From the NCBI RefSeq assembly GCF_026151205.1, contig NC_087079.1, positions 9,476,635-9,540,634 on the forward strand: 64,000 bases of DNA, written 5' to 3'. Within the stretch, counting starts at the first letter, position 1. The number at the start of each line of letters is the position of its first letter. Source of the stretch: Bolinopsis microptera (Eukaryota > Ctenophora > Tentaculata > Lobata > Bolinopsidae). Shown here piece by piece: positions 36,300-46,331 of the stretch. The notes under the pieces were generated by a model that searched no databases, was not told where the DNA came from, and worked only from the letters and a program-made list of their open reading frames with translations. The position numbers and the translations under genes are program-made.

Positions 36300-36850
36300 T
36301 GTATCGAGGATAGCTTTACAAATAAGAGTATCAGTAAATAAAATTGCCACAAGTGTTTCTTTCACTCACTTCCGATAAGACACATTGGAAATTCTTACTT
36401 CCATAAGATTATATAATTACTCACGTTCAAATTGCATGACCAATGACTAAAGATGTTAAATTAACTTCGATATTAGGTAAACAATTATCCATAAAAACAT
36501 TTTCTGTGTCTTCCTAACTAGAATTGTAATCGTTTTGTAGACGGAAACATTCGGGAATTGAAAATGTTAACATGATCTTACACCAGAACAGAACCTTTAC
36601 ATTGAAGAGTTTTACTTTTTTCTCTTCCAAGTAGTTCATTATACCACTTGCTATTGAACGTTCAAAAATTACGAATTAGCCATATTATATCAATCAAATG
36701 AATCCGGCTGCAAAGAGCAAAGTTGCCATTTCTATTTTGTTTGTACTCAAATCTGTTACTTAATCAAACAGATTTGTCTTACCCTGAACTGTTAGATCTT
36801 GCACCGACAACAGGGCACTCCTCCTTCGCTTATTTGTTGCCAAGTTTGAT
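36300..36850. other. AT-rich stretch, nothing supported
   Basis: This lies inside the 34.65-40.74 kb inverted repeat, beyond its left arm. I see no gene and no clear repeat end. Confidence 0.4.
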
Positions 36851-36854
36851 GCTT

Positions 36855-37120
36855 ACTCCTCCTCCTCAGTCCTCCTCCTCCTCAGTCTTCCTCTTCCTCC
36901 TCCTCCTCATCCTCCTCCTTCTCCATCTCCTCCTTCTCCTTTTCCTCCTTCTCATCCTCCTCCTCCTCCTCAGTCCTCCTCCTCCTCAGTCCTCCTCCCC
37001 AGTCATTCTCCTCTGCCTCCTCCTCCTCCTCCTCCTCAGTCATCCTCTTTAGTCATCCTCCTCAGTCCTTGTATGTACGATACCTTCTCAGTCCTCCTCA
37101 TCTTCTTCCTCAGTCCTCCT
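36855..37120 (+). repeat. Polypyrimidine (CTCCT)n microsatellite
   Basis: A tract of CTCCTC units is interrupted by CAGTC, about 265 bp, with almost no purines on the plus strand except the regular A and G of CAG. The open frame through it is low complexity. Confidence 0.85.
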
Positions 37121-37251
37121 CCTTTTTAAATGTTATTAAAAGTCTGTAGACTATTCTTTGTACCTAATTGAGGATTGAAAGTTTGGGAAAAGACCATGGT
37201 CATTAACCGTGCTACCCATTTCTGCAGATAGCCTGTTACAAATCAAAAGTT

Positions 37252-37269
37252 GGGGGGGGGGGGGGGGGG
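37252..37269 (+). repeat. 18-nt poly-G tract with inverted poly-C partner
   Basis: G18 is followed by TGTAACCCAAG and AGGTAATACTGGGATTGGG. A C22 tract at 39,572-39,593 is preceded by AGGTAATACTGGGATTGGG and GGGTTACA. The two form part of an inverted repeat whose inner segment is in direct orientation. Confidence 0.7.
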
Positions 37270-37639
37270 TGTAACCCAAGAAAAGGTAATACTGGGATTG
37301 GGTTTTTTTTGGGTTTTTTTTTGGGTTTTTTAAACAAAATTTAAACAAAATTCTAGCCATTTCATTAATTGTATTGAATGTGAATTATTTCCCACTGAGT
37401 CTTACCTACGTGTTGTTCTCATGTCTTAACTTAATAGATAGTTTACATATAACATAGTATATAAGTGTGTTTATATTGATAGTATGTTATCACGATAGCA
37501 AACAGGATGTCTCGTTCATCGAGATATAATCCATATGAATGCACAAAGTGGAAATGTGGCAAATGTGTTCTCCTGTCATGGAAGGAGGCTATGACGAAGG
37601 TCAAGGGCAAGTCAAAGCACATGACTTAAATTACTTGAC

Positions 37640-38340
37640 TTAAGGCGGCTTCAGAGTCCGAGTCTCGATGATGTGTCTCCAAAGCTTTCTGTCCGCCATA
37701 AGCTCCTTAATCTCCCCAGTGTTCTTGAGTCCAGTGTCACTCATTAGGTTATCGACGAAGGTGAGCGGTGGTCTACCCCTCCCTAGGTTCCCAAAGAAGA
37801 AGTTGGTGTGCTGCCAGGTCATCATGTCGCTGGATGTGCCCAGCCAACCTCATTCTTCTGGCCTGTATCTTCGAAATAACTCTTGGGAGTGATCCAAAGA
37901 CCTCCTTGTTGGTGCGATGTCCTCTCCAGTCCACGTTTAGGGCCATCCGAAGCATTCTACTGTAACATCTGTCTATTCTTTTCTTCAAAGATTCTGTTAT
38001 TGTCCACGATTTCGTTCCATACAGGAAGATTGATTCAACCGTAGCTTGAACAGACGGATCTTTAAATCTCGGCGCAAATTGGACCTCCATGATATAGCCT
38101 ACATTTTGTGGTAGGCAGCCCATGCCTTGGCCTTGCGTAACCTAAAGTCGTGCTCCGTTGTACTAAAATCCTCAACTTCTTCTAAGGCATGTCCGTCCTT
38201 AGAAATTATTGTGTGTGGCTCCTCTCCTACTAAATTAACTGTAAGATGCTTGGTTTTAGACAAAAGAGATTTCCTGCCTCCTCATCAGATGAGGCTTCTG
38301 TAGGACTGTAGCATGTGATGACAGTGAGCCTGGGCTTTCC
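37640..38340 (-). pseudogene. Internally deleted LINE: endonuclease piece fused to RT C-terminus
   Basis: The minus strand begins with GKPRLTVITCYSPTEASSDE, an AP-endonuclease block. About 40 bp later it continues with KDGHALEEVEDFSTTEHDF and LRKAKAWAAYHKM of the RT thumb region, then ESIFLYGTKSWTITESL, RRMRLAGHIQRH, and finally RGRPPLTFVDNLMSDTGL. The catalytic RT core is missing. Frameshifts are evident near 38,080 and 37,800. The C-terminal pattern is RTE/EN-RT-like and differs from the CR1-like copies at 34 and 52 kb. Confidence 0.8.
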
Positions 38341-38548
38341 ATTAAGGGGGCCGGGGGGGGTCTTCACCAAAATTCTCTCGAAATTGACTTTATAGTTGTT
38401 TCTGATAGAGGGGAGTGATGTCTATCAGCTGTTTTTGATATTATGGAAAAATATTGTTCCTAGCCGAAATTATTGCCGGTCAAAGGTCAGCGCTTATGTG
38501 TAATTGTATTGCGCGAGCGATTTTCAATCGCGCGCCCTGAAAATCGAG

Positions 38549-38869
38549 TCTAAAAATCTATCTTCTCCTACATTTTTTGAGCAATCACCCTGAAACTTTC
38601 AGGATATGTTCTAAGGACCATTTAGAAGAAATTATTGGGCTAGAATTTTGAGATGGGCCTTAGAAATGTTTTTATTCAATTTTTAAAATCATGGACCTGA
38701 AAAAATCGTCAAAAAAACGAGGTCCAAGATTTTCAAAATCGAATAAAAAATGTTCTAAGGCCTATCTCAAAATTCTGGCCTGACAATCTCTTTTAAATGG
38801 TCCTTAGAACATATCCTGAAAGTTTCAGGGTGATTGCTCAAAAATGTAGGAGAAGATAGATTTAGACGG
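38549..38869. mobile_element. 320-bp palindromic MITE-like element
   Basis: The arms of about 150 bp pair around 38,710. TCTAAAAATCTATCTTCTCC at the left is matched by GGAGAAGATAGATTTAGA at the right, and GAACATATCCTGAAAGTTTC mirrors its partner exactly. Identity is about 90%. There is no coding capacity or clear duplication of target. Confidence 0.7.
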
Positions 38870-39390
38870 AGCAGAGAGTGACGAAGCGGAAACAGATGAT
38901 GAAGAAGAGGAAGTGGAGGATACTGACTCATCAGAGGAATGGGCGAAAATAGTAACTGTGTATGGTGATGCTCTGCATCATGATACGGCTGTTGAGGTTT
39001 GCCTCAATGGAGGGTGAGATCGAATGCCATCCCAGTCAAGATTTGAGCAACTCCAGGGCCATAAACAAGCGAAGATATCACTTAATATCACATGTGATCA
39101 TGCAGCTGATGGTAACTGCAAGATTCTTTCAGTTGGAAATAGAGCATGGTTTCTCGTTAAGCGGATGATCAGGAAAAAGGAAACAGAGATCGTGAAAGTG
39201 AGAAGAAAGGCTTTATTCCTCTTGTACCGGTTGCGGTCAGGGTTGGGGTCATCAGTGAGTTGCGTCCCTACTAACTCAATTTGCCATGGCCATCGAAGTG
39301 AGCATTACATATGGCTGATATCATATCTGGATGGCCAACTTCTTCTGAGCACATCAGTGAATAAAATACTGCTTTTGGGTGATATTTAAG
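38868..39390 (+). pseudogene. Decayed OTU-like domain gene fragment
   Basis: After the palindrome an acidic stretch reads ESDEAETDDEEEEVEDTDSS and then hits a stop. The frame then gives ITCDHAADGNCKILSVGN. The DGNC motif carries the catalytic Cys of OTU cysteine proteases, usually DGNCLF. A later frame contains WGHQ, stop, ASLLTQFAMAIEV, like the W-G and A..x..I-V block that follows in OTU domains. The frame is broken by at least one stop and a shift. OTU genes are often carried by transposons. The assignment rests on two short motifs. Confidence 0.35.
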
Positions 39391-39539
39391 CGATTATATC
39401 TATTGTGATGTTGTAGTGATGAACCACAACAGTGATGTTGTACTGATAATTGTTTTGCTAGGTGCTTACATGATTTTATTTCCTTCCAATGAAAAATTTG
39501 TAAAAAAACCAAAAAAACCCAACTCCTACCCTGAAAAAG

Positions 39540-39702
39540 GTAATACTGGGATTGGGTTTTTTTGGGTTACACCCCCCCCCCCCCCCCCCCCCCAAAGTTA
39601 CAAGTTTTGTCCTTTTTTGTCCGTTCGGTACCCTATTATCTGAAAACGGACAAAATCGAACGGACAAAAACGGACAAAAACAACATGAGCCCCCCCCCCC
39701 CT
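39540..39702 (+). repeat. Poly-C tracts and GGACAAAA hairpin repeat
   Basis: C22 at 39,572-39,593 and C11 near 39,691 enclose a stretch with GTCCGTTCGG and CGAACGGAC that can fold back, followed by repeated GGACAAAAAC. No gene is evident, and run lengths may be sequencing-sensitive. Confidence 0.6.
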
Positions 39703-39899
39703 CCTCCCTTGTACATTATAACAATGTGGGTGTGTACAGTGTAGTGTATTTTGTACTTTACAGACAGTCGATTGTCTACATTAAACTACCTTACACCCCG
39801 ACATACTTCACATCATTATTCCTATTTAATATTGATAACCGCTGCATACCAAGTATTTCATGTTCATTTCATGTATTCGTAACATTATCACGAATTTTG

Positions 39900-40740
39900 A
39901 CATAAATATAATATTGTAACTACATTGAACAGTTATCTTTGCCTAACTGTTTCAACAGGGGTCGAATTCACAAAAATAACGTAAACCATTGATTTAAAGC
40001 TACCGCCGCTCCTGTCTCTTGATTGCTGATGATGATCAGGAACACATGACGTATCATCACGACGATTATTGGTCACTCGAAATCGACCCATTAGGAATGC
40101 AATGTAGGTGTGATGGTTGTTTCTGCGTATTTGTTAGGTACCTGTTACTAATTAATCAACGGGATCATAATGTTGATTGTATCGATAAAACATGGATTTT
40201 AAGGCATAAAGAAGCATCGTTGAGTCCTGAAACCAAGTTTAATCGATTTCTCGTGCAATTTTAGGTCAGGAATGGTCATCAAAATAAATTTATAACAATG
40301 TCGATATTTTGGTAAATTTCTAGCTTTCTGCCAGAAAATAAATTTTCGGTTTCTATAGGGGTTAATTAGGTATAAACTACAGTACAGCTGTACTTACACC
40401 CACATTCACAAGCATGCAAGCTCACCTGGTCCAATGAGCGGGAAACGGAGAACAAGGTCTGGTGACGTCATAGTCACGTGACCTCAGGCTCATAATCACG
40501 TGACCTCAGACCCAATCAATTGGGTTCTGGCCTGGTCAGCCCCCTGTCACCCGATCTTGAGGTGACGTACGACACCTCGTTAACCCAATCAATGTCTGGA
40601 AGGCTGCAAATTTTCACATGCCAAATCCCTAAGATTCTTAAAGAGTTGTACGAGATGACGATACATAGAGGCCGCAGAATTATGAGGACTACCAGATCCT
40701 GGTGGAACCTAAGCGATCCATGATATCACGACAGGCCCTA
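39900..40740. repeat. Right arm of the 34.65-40.74 kb inverted repeat
   Basis: This is the reverse complement of the left arm, lacking the 900-bp DNAJC3-containing segment: it reads CCCAATCAATTGGGTTCTGG straight through. It also has about 85 bp around 39,950-40,035 absent from the left arm. The open frames mirrored between arms are conserved only as repeat sequence. Confidence 0.8.
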
Positions 40741-41500
40741 CTTTCCCAGTGACATAAATTTAAAAAGGGACTAGGAATCCAGTCTGGAAAGAAAAAACGG
40801 CTACCATATATTTTTAGGTAGTGCGCCATCGACAGTGAGCCGCGCTTGCCGACTGTAGGATGGTTTTTTAGCGCTAATTTCGGCCAGCACAATTTTCTTC
40901 AAACAAATAAATATTAAGTATCCTTCCCCACCTCTGATTGCAACAAAAATTGGTAAGCTTACTCATAGACTTACAAGGAAAGTGTCCGAAAAGTTTAAAG
41001 CATATCCAACCATCAGACATTATGTTACAGCTAAAAGCAGCGTATTTTGCCCCATTTTGATCACTACATCAAGTCCGATATCCACCAAATTTTTCGGACA
41101 GTTGTGAAAGCCATATTGGAAGGTCGTCGCCAATTTTCAGAATGATATCATTCAAGGAACTGAAGATATATTCAAATAATACGACAAAAATCAACGAATT
41201 TGGTCAAATTTGGTCAAATTACGCGACTTTTACAGCTAATTTTGCTCCAAAAGCCGCGCACCATCAAATATGGCACCCAGGCGAAACTCACTGATCTTTC
41301 CAAAAAGGTATGACAAATTTGGTATTGTGAAAATTCTCACAGTCTCTAGAAAACAATGGTACAAAAATTTTTTAAATCCGGGCAAGTTTATTTTTATGGT
41401 GCACCCCTTAATATTTTTAAAACGACTACCATAAATTTTTCGGCCGCTCCGCGGCCGGATAACGATTTCATTTTACTTTGCTAGTTATATTACAGAGGTT
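40741..41500. other. Non-coding stretch, nothing supported
   Basis: No gene was found. Two similar phrases in the same orientation, GGCTACCATATATTTTTAGG (about 40,799) and CGACTACCATAAATTTTTCGG without its last base (about 41,422), are the only structure I noticed. Confidence 0.35.
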
Positions 41501-41506
41501 TAGTTA

Positions 41507-41643
41507 TTCATTAGTATAGTTATTAATTCATTAGTATAGTTATTCATAATTGCCAAAAGATTGTGAAAGAATTCCTTTCCGGGGCTCGAACTCGCGATCT
41601 GCTAGTGTAGTACTGACGGATTATCCAACTAAGCTACGATTCC
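41507..41643 (-). mobile_element. Second tRNA-derived SINE
   Basis: The minus-strand head (41,643-41,575) has a perfect A box TAGCTTAGTTGG (41,636-41,625) and a B box GTTCGAGCC (41,591-41,583). The acceptor ends do not pair, and the anticodon arm is poor, so it is not a tRNA gene. Downstream are two copies of AACTATACTAATGAAT, the kind of short tandem tail many SINEs have. It differs from the Gly-type SINE at 6 kb. Confidence 0.6.
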
Positions 41644-41789
41644 ATGTACGCTATTGTAATATTTACATATAGATATTCGCACGTTCCTGCAACTACCATA
41701 CTACCATACTACCAAACAGTCCATACTACCATACTGGTAGTAGGAAAATCTTGGATCCTGACAGGGATATCTTGGATTATTTGGTAACG

Positions 41790-42560
41790 CGCAAGTTAAG
41801 CGCAAGAACTAGGAATCTGCTTCACATAGCCATGTGCCTACGCGTACTGCGTGACGCGCTTGTTTCACAAGTAGGATAGGCACATACAGATCAGCACACA
41901 TAAGATGGTACGTGTGCGCGCGCGCAGTGCTGACAATAGCGTCGTATTTAACCCCGGGTGCACGTACATCGTGTGCGATGATTGGTCTCTATTTGAGGGT
42001 TTATGTCTATTCCAAGAAGTTTTTAGACGATGAAATCAGAAATACAGGAATTGTGGTACAATAAGAAATTAGAAATTTTAAAAATCCTACGATTGAAATA
42101 CAATTTGAATTACAACAGGATTACATAAAAATATAAGTATTCTTTGTATATTATAAAGAAACTAAAAAGCCCGTGGTCACACAAAGGAAACTAATAGTAT
42201 TCTTTTTAGTCAGTTTTTATCGCATCAAAAAATATCTGTCACGACCGAGTATACAGCCCATTAAAATATAGCTTGCAATGAACACAACGTATAATTACCA
42301 CAACGTATAATTACCACAAAACCGATAAAAATGTCGTTTTAAAAATTTTCACGTGGACGGTCGTACAATGTACAAAGATAATTCTAGAATTATAGTAGAG
42401 ATAGTTTTACAATTTGAATTGCATGTAAATAATTTTCAAATGATTCTTTCATAAATGCTAAAAACAATTTCGTACATAAACAAATAATATGTACTAAATA
42501 ACTAAAGACAATTTCATAGAAATGATTACGGAAGATTACAGATTGAAAGTATAAATGATA
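41790..42560. other. CGCGC repeat fragment, then AT-rich sequence
   Basis: The segment 41,790-41,960 belongs to the CGCGC-rich dispersed family (TTGTTTCACAAGTAGG and neighbours, compare 23,110). The rest is AT-rich with no supported feature. Confidence 0.35.
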
Positions 42561-42573
42561 ACGAGATTACATC

Positions 42574-42830
42574 ACACTTCGTGATCCGCAAGAAACGGAT
42601 TCATTTGCATAACATATAACATATAACATATAACAATCCGGTGACCGACAACCAATCCATCCGGTCGCAACAATCACTTCGCGATCAGTAAGAAACAGGT
42701 TAGATCTTGCAGTCCCAACATTGACTTCGTGATCAGTAAGAAACAGGTTAGATCTTTCAGTCCCAACATTGACTTCGTAATCAGTAAGAAACGGGTTCAT
42801 TCCTGCAGGCCCAACTCCGACCGGATGCTG
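42574..42830 (+). repeat. 48-bp minisatellite, about four units
   Basis: The core GATCAGTAAGAAACAGGTTA recurs at 42,683 and 42,731, with a variant at 42,779, a 48-bp period. A diverged unit at 42,574 is separated by a short ACATATA repeat. Spacers are themselves repeats, so it is not a CRISPR array. Confidence 0.75.
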
Positions 42831-43189
42831 AAAAAGTACATGTTGTCATTGACATATTTACTCATCTGTAAATGTAATCTACGTACTAATCTGTTACGTA
42901 AAACAGCAAATGATATATTTCATCCCCTATCACTTGATCGTGCTAATATTTAATATGTAAGATACATTTTGTTCTTTACTACTGCCCGATCGGATGAACT
43001 GGGAAGTTAGGGGAGAATAGTGGAACTAATAATATTTTCACAATAAATGTATTTAATTTTAATTGCGGTTGTGAGTATAGTTAAACATTGACACTGAAAT
43101 GATGCGAGAGATACTCTTTTGTGCTAATAAGGACATAAAGTGCTCGGTTGATCAGGAGCGAGCTTAGTGTGCAGTGTGAGCTGAAGACG

Positions 43190-43275
43190 ATTTACACAAG
43201 TATTTTGAAAGCTCCTGCTAATAAAATCCTTTTCATATCACTTGTATGTTTTAAATATCCCCCTCCAGGTTAGTG
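43190..43275 (+). repeat. Dispersed repeat family B copy
   Basis: The stretch from GCTGAAGACGATTTACA through AAGCTCCTGCTAATAAAATC to TATGTTTTAAATATCCCC recurs at 58,461-58,520 (+) and inverted in both halves of the 56.4-57.5 kb tandem duplication. The class is unknown. Confidence 0.6.
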
Positions 43276-44161
43276 TGAGTGTGTGCAGTGCAGGAGCGAC
43301 ACGGGCGATTGTGTCGCTCCTACGCTACACTCTTAATCTCGGTTTACCGTGCAACTGCAAGGCATAATGCAGAAGATTTTCTATTTCAAAGTTAGCTACT
43401 ATACTATTAAAGAAAGCTTGTAGGATCAGAGGTTATAAGTTGGCAACATACAGCTAAACTGAATATAGGTAGCAAGTTTTGTGAGATGTGCTTCAGTGAG
43501 CGGAAATTAAAGTCACGACGACGTCGCAGATTGTGAGTCAGCGAAGCTACATTTACCGACTTCTAATCCCGGACCTTACTAAAATGTATTCCAATGAAAT
43601 CGCAAATTTGGAAAGAATTAGCTACGGTAACACGACATCTGTCCGACAGCGACTCTTGTCCGACTCAAGTTATCAGAAAAAAAGACATATGTCCGGAATT
43701 GTGATATAATTTCAATACGACACATTTCCAATTAGAGACATGATCTGAACTGTTACTAGCTACTTTGTATACGTAACATTTCCAATTTGATATATGATCT
43801 GAGCTGAACTCTACCATAGTTTATTTTCATTTGATGTCGATATATTGGACGAATGTTATATATAAATCAGTTCAGGACATGGTCCTTCGAGCCTTGCTTG
43901 CGTCGAGGGGTAAACTGAAGATTGGTTGCGTTTTTGGATTGCGATAACTGATTCCCATACCGCTCTCTTATATGCACTGTAGGCTGTGATGTGATCGACA
44001 GCCTGTTACAGCTTGTTAGTGTACGGCTAGCACGATCCTGTCCTCAAATAGTCAATCACGTATCGATGGATCGGATCTCAATGGATCAAATCAGGATTAG
44101 GACAGTGGGAGCCACTGGGAGACCTTGGGTCAGAACTGATCCGGCCCCCAAGAGGGGTCAG

Positions 44162-44201
44162 ATCACATCACTAATTAGTGACGTATAATTAGTGATGTGA
44201 T
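44162..44201. repeat. Perfect 16-bp-stem palindrome in the MULE TIR
   Basis: ATCACATCACTAATTA is followed by GTGACGTA and its exact reverse complement. Only half of this palindrome is kept in the right TIR (45,568-45,583), so it arose in the left end after the two ends diverged, or was lost from the right. Confidence 0.6.
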
Positions 44202-44504
44202 TCATGGATTGAATATAATTGACACATATGACATAAATGGGCTAGATCTGGGGTAGAGTTCACATGTCAATTCTGTAAATCATAGCTGTACATTAAGAAG
44301 TAAACATGATCTGACTGCTCGACTCGTAGACAACATAAGGGACGGGAGCTCTTGCTTATGGGGGGGTTCTCGTATCAAGGGATGTGCCAAAGGCATGTAA
44401 GGGGAGTGAGCCGATAAAGTGTTCTTAGGTATACATACTGGAAGATAGAAGGTAGTGGTATCGCATTCTATCAACAGTCATGCCTACCTTCTCCAAGTTC
44501 CTAA

Positions 44505-45371
44505 ATGGTTTCAGAGGATCAAGGATGTCAACAAGTGCTTGATTCTGACGGATATATCTACACCAGGAAGAAATCTGATGACAGCGTCCTCTCCTCTGCT
44601 TGGCGTTGCCAGAAGAACAAAACTCTTAAATGTCCCTGCCACTGTTACCTCGCTCTCACAGACAACACTCTTTCCATTGGACGTAAACCACACAACCACG
44701 ATTCAGATTCGGCTACCCCACAGAGACTCGAACTCCTTACAACGCTCAAGAGGAAGGCTGCAGAACAACCCCTGTCGGCGACTCAGAACCTGATATCAGA
44801 AGTCCTTGCTGATGCTTCAACAGAAGTAAACCAGACGCTACCTAATATGGAATCCCTAGGAAAAGTCGTCCAACTAGCCAGAGCTTCTGCCTCCGGATCT
44901 GCCCAACATACCGAGTCGAAGACTTCTCTTGAATTCGTTCTTCCTCCCAGCTGCACATCTACAAGAAGAGACGAACAATTTATCCTCTTTGATGGGAAGA
45001 CTGACCGAGATGGAAGAAGATATTTCCCCAAAGTTACACCATACATATCCAGAGGATATGTGGGTGTTCTGGAATCATTTCGCCAGTATTATTCAGGATC
45101 CGGAGCTCCCTCGGAGAGGTTTCAAAGAGGTTTCAAAACCCGAGTGAATCGCCCAAAGCCCTCTGTTCAAGAATATTTTCGTGCTATTAAGGAACAACAG
45201 GTTGTTACAGATTATCATCTGGATCGGCTTGCTGTTGGAAAGACTCCTTCCAAAAAGAAGAGGATTTCCAGCAGTATTCTGTACGACCTTTGTTCTTTCT
45301 ACACGGCATACCCAACAAAGATTGAGTCATTGTTCGCTGTTGCGAAATACTTTGGTAATTATATTGAGTAA
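44505..45371 (+). CDS. FLYWCH-domain MULE protein with transposase core deleted
   Basis: The product has 288 residues. Residues 15-65 form a FLYWCH zinc finger: DGYIYTRKK, WRC (33-35), C43/C45/C47, and HNH (63-65), a DNA-binding domain common in metazoan MULE transposases. Residues 66-125 have the usual helical linker (LKRKAAEQPLSATQNLISEV, then LPNMESLGKVVQLAR). FILFDGKTDRDGRRYF (about 159-174) precedes the catalytic core in such proteins. Here it runs almost directly into a C-terminal-type segment (ESFRQYY, PSVQEYFRAIKEQQ, KTPSKKKR). The DDE catalytic core is absent although the frame stays open. It could bind the TIRs but should not transpose alone. A splice-joined or recoded product is an alternative I cannot exclude. 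Confidence 0.75.
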   Translation: MVSEDQGCQQVLDSDGYIYTRKKSDDSVLSSAWRCQKNKTLKCPCHCYLALTDNTLSIGRKPHNHDSDSATPQRLELLTTLKRKAAEQPLSATQNLISEVLADASTEVNQTLPNMESLGKVVQLARASASGSAQHTESKTSLEFVLPPSCTSTRRDEQFILFDGKTDRDGRRYFPKVTPYISRGYVGVLESFRQYYSGSGAPSERFQRGFKTRVNRPKPSVQEYFRAIKEQQVVTDYHLDRLAVGKTPSKKKRISSSILYDLCSFYTAYPTKIESLFAVAKYFGNYIE

Positions 45372-45912
45372 TTTGTTGTATTCTGAAGTATTATATCATT
45401 AATCGATTTAACATTTTAATAACATTTTATAACCAACCAATACATTGTCTCAATTTAAAACATGTTCACTTCTTAATTTATAGCTTCTATGTACAGAGTT
45501 GTCATATGAACTCTACCCCAGATCTAGCCCATTTCCAGCTCAATTATATTCAATCCATGGATCAAATCACTAATTATACGAGACAAGCTTCAAGCTTGCA
45601 TGTTACTTACTTGATGACGTATATGGTAGTCATATCACTTCTGACCCAAGGTCTGGCAGCCGTGGGAGCAACGTCACGAGATTACCCGTGAGCTTGTGAA
45701 ATACGAATGTGATCCGAAATTACAATTGTGATCCGAAAGTCGGACAGATGTCGCCAAAAATTACTTCTGTCCGAAACCGCTAATTCGGCTGTCGGATAGA
45801 TCATTAGCTACTAAATTCATGGCATGAAATAAAGCATTAATCCTGTAATACAGTTACTATACTGAACAAAAATACGGATCATATTCGTATTTCACAAGCT
45901 CACGGGTAATGT

Positions 45913-45928
45913 GGGGGGGGGGGGGGGG
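45913..45928 (+). repeat. Poly-G tract
   Basis: G16 lies 100 bp beyond the MULE right end. Length may be sequencing-sensitive. Confidence 0.6.
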
Positions 45929-46331
45929 CTGCTGGAGACGAAGAAGTTAAAATACGGAACAAAATCCGAGATGTTACGTGCAAAGGTTGAGGTTAACTTA
46001 TAGCTGTAATTACTGGTAATAGTAATACTGGAATCACAAATAGCTCTTACTTTTTGACATTCCGTTTCCTTAGTAGTTTAAATAATCCTAATCTGGTTTG
46101 GTACAATGGTCCCTTATCATAATGAGATTAACCATTTCAAAAAGTTGCTCAATACGTTGTGCGAGTTGAATAAATTAATTTTCCAATGAATCACTTTAAT
46201 TTTCCAGTTTTACCAGTAAGTACGACATGTAAGTTGACAAGTAAATACTCCGACTTTAGCTCGAGAAGTCGAGACATCCCAGGAACGTTTCTCGCATTCA
46301 GAAGCTCAAACCAGCCCACCCCCACATGTTC

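Larger units (their letters stand above)
43626..45802 (+). mobile_element. 2.2-kb MULE-like DNA transposon
   Basis: A 9-bp direct repeat ATTAGCTAC flanks it (43617-43625 and 45803-45811), the duplication size typical of Mutator-like elements. The ends match in inverted orientation (ATCTGTCCGACAGC against ATCTATCCGACAGC). Long inverted blocks continue inward, including AGACCTTGGGTCAGAA and GGGCTAGATCTGGGGTAGAG near the coding region, so the inverted repeats together exceed 200 bp. It encodes one FLYWCH protein (44505-45371). Long TIRs, 9-bp duplication and a FLYWCH domain together support MULE. Confidence 0.8.

Noticed and set aside
36723-37052. 109-codon frame rich in Leu and Pro
   Set aside because: It is the translation of the CTCCT microsatellite.
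42574-42830. CRISPR-like array
   Set aside because: The whole 48-bp unit repeats, spacers are not unique, and the context is eukaryotic.
44783-45046. Minus-strand frame inside the FLYWCH gene
   Set aside because: It is antisense to a recognisable coding region and has no motif of its own.
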